Of a DNA stretch of 10,983 bases, positions 6,358 through 10,983 are shown piece after piece. The notes under the pieces were generated by a model, which was given only the letters and a program-made list of their open reading frames with translations, was not told the origin of the DNA and did no database searches. A program made the position numbers and the translations under genes. How positions within the stretch are numbered: position 1 is the stretch's first letter; each line of letters starts with the position of its first letter. Source of the stretch: an uncultured Spirochaetales bacterium (GTDB lineage Bacteria > Spirochaetota > Spirochaetia > Sphaerochaetales > Sphaerochaetaceae); contig CAKQJZ010000066.1 in the NCBI GenBank assembly GCA_934247875.1, positions 1 through 10,983 of the forward strand. Reading direction: 5' to 3'.

Positions 6358-7791
6358 ATGATGAAGACTCTACAAAAACTTGGCAAATCGTTAATGTTGC
6401 CTGTTGCTTGCTTACCTGTTGCTGGTATCCTAATGGGTATTGGTTACTGGATTGACCCAACTGGTTGGGGTGGAAACAATGTTTTTGCACTATTGCTTAT
6501 CAAGGCTGGCGGTGCTCTTATTGACAACATGGCTATCCTATTCGCCATTGGTGTTGCTGTTGGCATGTCAAAAGACCAGGAAGGCACAGCTGCTCTTGCA
6601 GGTCTTGTATCATGGCTGTTCTTCCAGACAATTCTCGGATCAGTAGCTCCTGCAATTGTTGGTAACATCTCATGGCTCAACATGGCAGCTTTCACAAAGG
6701 TTAACAACCAGTTCATCGGTATCTTTGCAGGTCTTATCGGTGCATACTGCTACAACAGATTCCACAAGACTCAGCTTCCTGAGTTCCTTGCATTCTTCTC
6801 AGGCAAAAGATCTGTTGCTATCATGACAGCACTCATCACACTTGCAATCTGTGTTCCTATGATGTTTGTATGGCCTTTCATCTACGGTGCTCTTGTTAAG
6901 TTCGGCGAATTTGTAGTTGGTCTTGGTGCTGTAGGCGCTGGTATCTACGGATTCCTCAACAGACTTCTCATCCCAGTTGGTCTCCACCACGCACTCAACA
7001 GCGTATTCTGGTTTGACGTTGCTGGCATTAACGACCTTGGTAACTTCTGGGCTGGTACAGGTACAACTGGTGTAACAGGTATGTACATGGCTGGATTCTT
7101 CCCAGTAATGATGTTTGGTCTCCCAGCTGCAGCTCTTGCTATGTATTTCACAGCAAAGAACAAGAACAAGAAGACAGCAGCAGGTATCCTATTCGCAGCT
7201 GCTCTATGTTCATTCTTCACAGGTGTTACAGAGCCTCTCGAGTTCTCATTCATGTTCTTAGCTCCAGGCCTATACCTTGCTCATGCAATCCTTACAGGTA
7301 TCTTCGTAGGTGTTACAGCAGCACTTCCAATCAGAGCAGGATTCAACTTCTCTGCAGGTCTTGTTGACTGGGTACTCTCATTCAAGGCACCACATGCTCT
7401 ACACCCTGCACTACTCTTAGTTCTCGGTCTTGTAGCATTTGCTCTTTACTTCGTAGTATTCTACTTCATGATCAAGAAATTCGATTTCAAGACACCAGGC
7501 AGAGAAGACGATGCTGAAGATGAGCTAAACGCAGAGCTTTCATCTAACGACTACACAACAGTTGCTAAGATCATTCTTGAGGGTGTTGGTGGCAAGGATA
7601 ACGTTACATCAATCGACAACTGCATCACAAGACTTCGCTTAGAGGTTAAGGACAGACTTCTCGTAGATGACAAGAAGATCAAGAGCGCAGGCGTTAAGGG
7701 TGTAATCAGACCTGGAAAGACAAGCGTTCAGGTAATCATCGGACCTAAAGTACAGTTCGTTGCAGATGAGTTCAAGATTCTCTGCAAGTAA
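6358..7791 (+). CDS. nagE: PTS IICB permease, N-acetylglucosamine/glucose family
   Basis: 477-residue membrane permease that imports and phosphorylates its sugar. The N-terminal IIC domain (about 1-385) is strongly hydrophobic with many membrane segments, and includes INRLL-like NRLLIPVGLHHALN (around 200-214), MYMAGFFPVMMFGLP, GVTEPLEF (289-296) and the exit motif KTPGRED. The cytoplasmic IIB domain (about 395-477) has its phosphocysteine Cys422 in DNCITRLRLEV. There is no IIA domain; the separate crr-type IIA should supply it. The MYMAGFFPVMMFGLPAAALAMYF stretch resembles E. coli NagE more than PtsG, so GlcNAc is the favoured substrate, with glucose or glucosamine possible. AAAGGAGGG lies 9 bases before ATG 6358; a second ATG follows directly and cannot be excluded. 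This is the last gene of the operon and is followed by a terminator. Confidence 0.9.
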   Translation: MMKTLQKLGKSLMLPVACLPVAGILMGIGYWIDPTGWGGNNVFALLLIKAGGALIDNMAILFAIGVAVGMSKDQEGTAALAGLVSWLFFQTILGSVAPAIVGNISWLNMAAFTKVNNQFIGIFAGLIGAYCYNRFHKTQLPEFLAFFSGKRSVAIMTALITLAICVPMMFVWPFIYGALVKFGEFVVGLGAVGAGIYGFLNRLLIPVGLHHALNSVFWFDVAGINDLGNFWAGTGTTGVTGMYMAGFFPVMMFGLPAAALAMYFTAKNKNKKTAAGILFAAALCSFFTGVTEPLEFSFMFLAPGLYLAHAILTGIFVGVTAALPIRAGFNFSAGLVDWVLSFKAPHALHPALLLVLGLVAFALYFVVFYFMIKKFDFKTPGREDDAEDELNAELSSNDYTTVAKIILEGVGGKDNVTSIDNCITRLRLEVKDRLLVDDKKIKSAGVKGVIRPGKTSVQVIIGPKVQFVADEFKILCK

Positions 7792-7801
7792 TTGAGACTA
7801 C

Positions 7802-7838
7802 AAAGCTGCATGCATCACTGTGTGCAGCTTTATTTTTT
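7802..7838 (+). terminator. Terminator of the PTS operon
   Basis: Perfect 9-bp stem AAAGCTGCA (7802-7810) and TGCAGCTTT (7823-7831) with a 12-nt loop, then A and six T (7833-7838). It begins 10 bases after the permease stop and ends 8 bases before the cutC start, so it separates the two transcripts. Confidence 0.88.
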
Positions 7839-7846
7839 GCAAACAA

Positions 7847-8593
7847 ATGAAACCATTGATTGAAATATGCATTGAAGGCGCAGAGTCTGCTGTACTTGCT
7901 GAGAAAGGCGGTGCTAAAAGAGTAGAGCTTTGCTCAGATCTCTTTGAAGGTGGAATTACACCATCTATCGGAACAGTCAGAGCGGCAAAGAAGCTCAGCT
8001 CTATAGCTTTGAATGTCATGGTACGCCCACGTGGTGGTGACTTCTGTTATAGCGATATCGAATTTGAAGCTATGAAGGAAGATATCAAGGCATTGAAAGA
8101 TGAGGGTGTATATGGAGTTGTCTTTGGCATTCTTACCCCAGATGGATCTGTAGATAAAGAGCGATGCGCTGAGCTTGTAGAGCTTGCTCGTCCTTTAGCT
8201 TGCACATTCCATCGTGCTTTTGATATGGTCAAGGACCAGGCTAAGGCGCTTGAGGATATCATAAGCCTAGGCTTTGACAGAATACTCACTAGCGGCGGAG
8301 AGCCTAGTGCACTTGAAGGTGCTGAGAACCTGCAGAAGATTATGGAACAAGCAGGAGATAGGATCATCATTATGCCAGGCGCTGGCATCAAAGATACTAA
8401 CCTTGAGAGAATCAACAGACTTCTACACGCTAAAGAATACCATATGTCCAGAAGCTCAGAAGTGAGAACAAAGATGGAATACCATCCTGGAAACATCTTC
8501 ATGGGTGGAACACTTAGACAAAGTGAATTTGCTCTGAAATACACAGATAGCGACAAAGTCAAAGCAATCTTAGAACTATCTGAGAAGTTCTGA
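7847..8593 (+). CDS. cutC: CutC family protein (copper homeostasis protein CutC)
   Basis: 248 residues from ATG 7847, a normal CutC length, predicted TIM-barrel fold, cytoplasmic. Family blocks in order: PLIEICIEG (Cys8), AKRVELCSDLFEGGITPS (Cys29), MVRPRGGDFCYSD, GVVFGILTPDG, CTFHRAFDM, RILTSGGEPSAL, IMPGAGI and EYHMSRSS. Copper binding by the two N-terminal cysteines has been proposed for CutC homologues, but the bacterial role in copper tolerance is disputed. The frame is open back to a GTG at 7820, but that codon lies inside the terminator hairpin and adds nine residues foreign to the family, so I reject it. No Shine-Dalgarno site precedes 7847; a TATTTT hexamer at 7831-7836 starts 16 bases before the ATG, so a leaderless transcript is possible. 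Confidence 0.92.
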   Translation: MKPLIEICIEGAESAVLAEKGGAKRVELCSDLFEGGITPSIGTVRAAKKLSSIALNVMVRPRGGDFCYSDIEFEAMKEDIKALKDEGVYGVVFGILTPDGSVDKERCAELVELARPLACTFHRAFDMVKDQAKALEDIISLGFDRILTSGGEPSALEGAENLQKIMEQAGDRIIIMPGAGIKDTNLERINRLLHAKEYHMSRSSEVRTKMEYHPGNIFMGGTLRQSEFALKYTDSDKVKAILELSEKF

Positions 8594-8601
8594 TGAGAAG
8601 T

Positions 8602-8624
8602 GTCTCCTTTTGGGAGACCTTTTT
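8602..8624 (+). terminator. Terminator after cutC
   Basis: A 6-bp stem GTCTCC (8602-8607) and GGAGAC (8613-8618) with a 5-nt loop, followed by C and five T (8620-8624), 8 bases after the cutC stop. Confidence 0.8.
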
Positions 8625-8650
8625 ATTGAGTCACCTAGCAATTAGCTATA

Positions 8651-8679
8651 TTGCTTAACTTCGCTGATGATTGTATTTT
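8651..8679 (+). promoter_or_regulatory. Likely promoter of ybaK
   Basis: TTGCTT (8651-8656), a 17-bp spacer, then TATTTT (8674-8679). Transcription would start near 8686, only about 4 bases before the ybaK ATG, which has no Shine-Dalgarno site. The match is moderate. Confidence 0.45.
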
Positions 8680-8689
8680 TACTTGATAT

Positions 8690-9169
8690 ATGAAAACTAA
8701 AGCAACTAAAACCAATGCAATGAGAATCCTTGATTCTCTTTCAATTCAATATGCTGTTCACTCATATGAGTGGGATGAAGAAAACCTAGATGCTATCCAT
8801 GCAGCATCTAATGGTGGATTTGATCCAGAAAAGACATATAAGACTATAGTGATGATCAATGAGAGCAAGAAGCTCTTTGTATTCTGTCTACCAGCAGAGT
8901 TCGATATATCACTAAAGAAAGCCAGAGCTTTGACAGATAGCAAGTCAATTGATCTTTTAAAGACATCAGAGCTTCAGAAATACACAGGATACGTCAGAGG
9001 CGGCTGCTCACCTCTTGGAATGATTCATCAATACCCTACTTTCATATCTGAACTAGCAGAGCTTGAAGAGAGTGTTTATGTCTCTGCAGGAGAAAGAGGC
9101 AGAATGATTGAACTCAATCCTGAAGACCTTAAAAAAGCAGCTAACGCAGAGTTTGCTGATTTCATTTAA
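8690..9169 (+). CDS. ybaK: Cys-tRNA(Pro) deacylase, YbaK family
   Basis: 159 residues, the usual length. YbaK/EbsC enzymes remove cysteine wrongly attached to tRNA-Pro by prolyl-tRNA synthetase, a trans-editing step in translation. Visible family features are KTNAMRILD near the N-terminus, YKTIVM with the conserved Lys51, FCLPAEFDISLKKA, the GGCSPLGM loop at 104-111 and VYVSAGERGRMIELNP. ATG 8690 fits the family start, although no Shine-Dalgarno site precedes it; the next Met is residue 11 and would remove part of the conserved KTNAMR start. A terminator lies upstream and a tRNA-Pro gene 39 bases downstream, which matches the enzyme's substrate. Bacterial specificity for Cys-tRNA(Pro) rather than other mischarged tRNAs is taken from characterised homologues. 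Confidence 0.92.
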   Translation: MKTKATKTNAMRILDSLSIQYAVHSYEWDEENLDAIHAASNGGFDPEKTYKTIVMINESKKLFVFCLPAEFDISLKKARALTDSKSIDLLKTSELQKYTGYVRGGCSPLGMIHQYPTFISELAELEESVYVSAGERGRMIELNPEDLKKAANAEFADFI

Positions 9170-9198
9170 TTGCACAATAACACATAAAAACCTATAAT
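9170..9198 (+). promoter_or_regulatory. Promoter of tRNA-Pro
   Basis: TTGCAC (9170-9175), a 17-bp spacer, then a perfect TATAAT (9193-9198). The -35 box begins at the base directly after the ybaK stop. Transcription should start near 9205, 4 bases before the mature tRNA. Confidence 0.8.
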
Positions 9199-9208
9199 CT
9201 TCATGCAT

Positions 9209-9281
9209 CGGGTAGTAGCGCAGGGGCTAGCGCACTTGGTTCGGGACCAAGGGGTCGGCGGTTCAAATCCGCCCTGCCCGA
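9209..9281 (+). tRNA. tRNA-Pro, anticodon CGG
   Basis: A 73-nt cloverleaf. The acceptor stem CGGGTAG (9209-9215) pairs with CTGCCCG (9274-9280) with one G-U pair. The D arm is GCGC/GCGC (9218-9221, 9230-9233). The anticodon stem CTTGG/CCAAG encloses the loop TTCGGGA with anticodon CGG at 9242-9244. The variable loop is GGGTC, and the T arm GGCGG/CCGCC encloses TTCAAAT. The discriminator is A9281. The C1-G72 pair, A73 and G37 after the anticodon are typical of bacterial tRNA-Pro. CCA is not encoded. It reads CCG codons. No terminator follows; the stop codon of a convergent gene begins at the next base. Confidence 0.97.
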
Positions 9282-10475
9282 CTATTCTTTTGAAAGCAGC
9301 CATTCTGCAATATCTATAACCCTGACACCCTCATACTGCGACTCAGAATGTTTTGTCCTGGCAATAAGCACTTTTGGATATGCATCTTTTACAGAAAGCA
9401 ATGCGCTGACTTCTCTCTTGAAGGTTTCCGGCTTTGAAATATCATCAGAGACTTGAATATATGTCTTCATGCCATTCTTGATTGCAACAAAATCTATCTC
9501 TTTCTGATATAGCTGACCTACATACACTTCATAGCCGCGGCGCATAAGTTCTATTGCTGCAAGATTCTCATACAAATGCCCATAGTCCGTGGTTTTAGTG
9601 CCAATTTCAGCAAATCTAAATGACAAATCTGCCAAATAGTATTTCTGCTCTGTTTCGAGATATCGCTTGCCTTTTATGTCGTAGCGCTGGACTGGATAAA
9701 ACATGAAAGCTTTGCATAAAGAAGATAGATAACTCCCAATAGTCTTATCATTGGTCTTATATGATGAGCTGGAAACTTTATTAGCTATGTTTCGTACTGA
9801 AGTTCTTTCTCCTACCGTGTCCATAAGATAATCACCGAGCATCAGAAGCAGGTTCTCATTCTCCAGATGATATTTCCCGATTATGTCCTTTGCAATTGTT
9901 GAACGATATACATTCTTTATATATGCTTTTGCATCCTCATCAGTTCTATATAGATAAGATCCTGCCATTCCACCTTTCTTAACATATTCTTCGAAAGATG
10001 TTTGAATATCTGGCGAAGGATAGTATTTCATGTACTCAGAGAAAGAAAAAGGAAAGATATGGATTTCAGCAACTCTTCCTCCAAACAATGTCGCAAGATC
10101 ACTTGAAAGCAGAAAAGCATTGGAACCAGTTAGATAAATATCGAATTTCTCTTCTTCATAGAAGCTATTTATTACACGCTCAAACCCACTGCATAGCTGA
10201 ACTTCATCGATGAATAGATAGTTATCCTTATCTGCTTTATATTGGCTTTCAACATATTCATATAACGCATCAGCATTAAGCAGTGCTTCATATTGCTTAA
10301 GTGTCAATTTTATGCGAATGATATTCAAATTCTCTTCAGGCGTTATTCTTTCAATGAAAGCATCCATTAGTTTTGATTTTCCACTTCGTCTGATTCCAGT
10401 AATAACCTTAATATCTGGAATATCGCGAACTGCAAATAAACGCTCTAAATAACTGGTTCTTTCGATTAGTTTCAT
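9282..10475 (-). CDS. AAA+ ATPase with DUF4143-type C-terminus
   Basis: 397 residues on the minus strand. Walker A is GIRRSGKS at residues 27-34, Walker B is YLFIDEVQ at 85-92 with Asp89-Glu90, and IYLTGSNAFLLS is a sensor-type strand. This is the AAA_14 architecture. A winged-helix-like middle region (TSVRNIANKVSSSS) and a C-terminal DUF4143-like region follow, ending with KEIDFVAIKNG and TYIQVS. Where the other ATPase in this window has E-V-K, this protein has Q-V-S, so a PD-(D/E)XK catalytic lysine is missing and the nuclease-like fold is probably inactive or purely binding. No Shine-Dalgarno site precedes the ATG; a TATAAT box lies 15 bases upstream. The stop codon directly abuts tRNA-Pro. 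It resembles the bases 1277-2632 ATPase in plan but belongs to a different subgroup. Cellular role unknown. Confidence 0.87.
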   Translation of the reverse strand: MKLIERTSYLERLFAVRDIPDIKVITGIRRSGKSKLMDAFIERITPEENLNIIRIKLTLKQYEALLNADALYEYVESQYKADKDNYLFIDEVQLCSGFERVINSFYEEEKFDIYLTGSNAFLLSSDLATLFGGRVAEIHIFPFSFSEYMKYYPSPDIQTSFEEYVKKGGMAGSYLYRTDEDAKAYIKNVYRSTIAKDIIGKYHLENENLLLMLGDYLMDTVGERTSVRNIANKVSSSSYKTNDKTIGSYLSSLCKAFMFYPVQRYDIKGKRYLETEQKYYLADLSFRFAEIGTKTTDYGHLYENLAAIELMRRGYEVYVGQLYQKEIDFVAIKNGMKTYIQVSDDISKPETFKREVSALLSVKDAYPKVLIARTKHSESQYEGVRVIDIAEWLLSKE

Positions 10476-10484
10476 ATTATGAAT

Positions 10485-10490
10485 ATTATA
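10485..10490 (-). promoter_or_regulatory. -10 box of the minus-strand ATPase gene
   Basis: TATAAT on the minus strand, starting 15 bases before the ATG. Transcription would begin about 3 bases before the start codon. The -35 position (about 10508-10513, TATGTA on the minus strand) is poor and falls in the spacer of the inverted repeat, suggesting a regulated promoter. Confidence 0.5.
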
Positions 10491-10495
10491 ATATA

Positions 10496-10530
10496 TTTCG
10501 CAAAAATTACATATTTTTATTTTTGCGAAA
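10496..10530. repeat. 12-bp perfect inverted repeat, operator-like
   Basis: TTTCGCAAAAAT (10496-10507) and ATTTTTGCGAAA (10519-10530) are exact inverted copies with an 11-base spacer. The repeat covers the -35 region and part of the spacer of the minus-strand ATPase promoter, and begins 5 bases after the upstream PHP remnant. No T-run follows on either strand and the stems have few GC pairs, so a protein-binding operator is more likely than a terminator. Confidence 0.7.
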
Positions 10531-10535
10531 CATGA

Positions 10536-10983
10536 CTAATTATCCTTTTCAAATGTCAGCTTATATCGCTCCCCTTCCTTTATAGCCTTTGGCTCAAGCA
10601 TGTCGAGGTCTAACTCTTTTATAAAGGCATCTAGTTCTGCGCTGTATTTATCTAAGTTAGCAACTTTATGAGCGTCGCTGTTTTTTACGAACGCAGCGCC
10701 AAGAGAGGAAGCTAAAGAGAAGAACTCTTTTCGTGGATATCTATAATAATCGAGCCCTTCATTATGTGATTTAGCAATTCCATTTGCATTGACTTCAAGT
10801 GGAAGATTCAGCTCTGCTGAGAGTGTGATTATATCTCTTGAAACACTCTTTGCTTCTTCATCAAAAGGATAGTGAGACAAGAATACATCTGGGTGGCATA
10901 CAAAAGAGTAAGCTAAGCCCTTTGTCTAGACCATAATTGAAGAAATAACGAATATCATGCTGTTTCTTCTATAGCGATTTGCT
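10536..10983 (-). pseudogene. PHP-domain phosphoesterase remnant, frameshifted
   Basis: The minus strand encodes the C-terminal part of a PHP-domain protein of the histidinol-phosphatase-like class: GLAYSFVCHPDVFLSHYPFD (to about 10866), LPLEVNANGIAKS and VKNSDAHKV, the SDAH motif supplying metal ligands at about 10666-10677. The apparent start of the open frame (TTG 10880) is not a real start, because CHPDVF continues upstream in the same frame. At the CCC run 10918-10920 (GGG on the minus strand) the frame shifts by one base: RYFFNYGLDK is read in another frame upstream. Near 10960 a second shift joins IAIEET to HDIRYFF, and an in-frame TAG appears at 10969-10971. The gene continues beyond the window. 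I infer a pseudogene; a sequencing error could explain one shift but less easily both. Confidence 0.7.

Noticed and set aside
7820..7846. GTG start for cutC
   Set aside because: It lies inside the PTS-operon terminator hairpin and adds nine residues not typical of CutC; ATG 7847 gives the family start.
8047..8562. Open frame of 171 codons on the minus strand inside cutC
   Set aside because: It is antisense to well-conserved CutC coding sequence with no start signals.
10496..10530. Terminator for the PHP remnant
   Set aside because: The stem is AT-rich and no T-run follows on the minus strand; an operator fits better.

Overview
The window comes from a bacterium of low to moderate GC content. 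It has purine-rich Shine-Dalgarno sites (AAGGAGG), TTGACA/TATAAT-type promoters, Rho-independent terminators and a LicT-type antitermination system. These fit Bacillota, and also gut or host-associated spirochaetes or related lineages. The sequence alone does not settle the phylum.

Layout. (1) Bases 1-1118 hold the 3' part of a beta-rich repeat protein that resembles YDG/MBG-type surface repeats. Its 5' end looks decayed, and it closes with a strong terminator. (2) Bases 1133-2740 hold an AAA+ ATPase with a C-terminal nuclease-like DUF4143 region. Two different short direct-repeat arrays share the core AAAACCCG and bracket this gene. (3) Bases 2906-7838 hold a complete phosphotransferase (PTS) operon: promoter, RAT antiterminator RNA site, overlapping terminator, then genes for a LicT/BglG-family antiterminator, IIA(Glc)-type protein, Enzyme I, HPr and a IICB permease of the N-acetylglucosamine/glucose family, ending at a terminator. 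(4) Bases 7847-9281 hold cutC, ybaK and tRNA-Pro(CGG), each with its own likely promoter or terminator. (5) Bases 9282-10983 lie on the minus strand: a second AAA+/DUF4143-type ATPase abutting the tRNA with no gap, a 12-bp inverted repeat over its promoter, and the frameshifted remnant of a PHP-domain phosphoesterase running off the window.

How it works together. The PTS operon encodes a full phosphorelay: PEP to Enzyme I (His185), HPr (His15), IIA (His84), IIB (Cys422) and finally the sugar. The antiterminator controls it through a RAT site in its own leader. Three substitutions stand out. HPr has Arg at position 46 in place of the regulatory Ser. The antiterminator keeps both PRD1 histidines (100 and 159) but lacks both PRD2 histidines. 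This suggests induction by sugar only, without the HPr-dependent catabolite control known from Bacillus.

The other points worth a look are the repeat-flanked ATPase, the ybaK/tRNA-Pro linkage (YbaK clears Cys-tRNA-Pro), the tRNA-abutting ATPase with an operator-like palindrome, and a set of genes without Shine-Dalgarno sites whose -10 boxes lie about 15 nt before the ATG, suggesting leaderless mRNAs.
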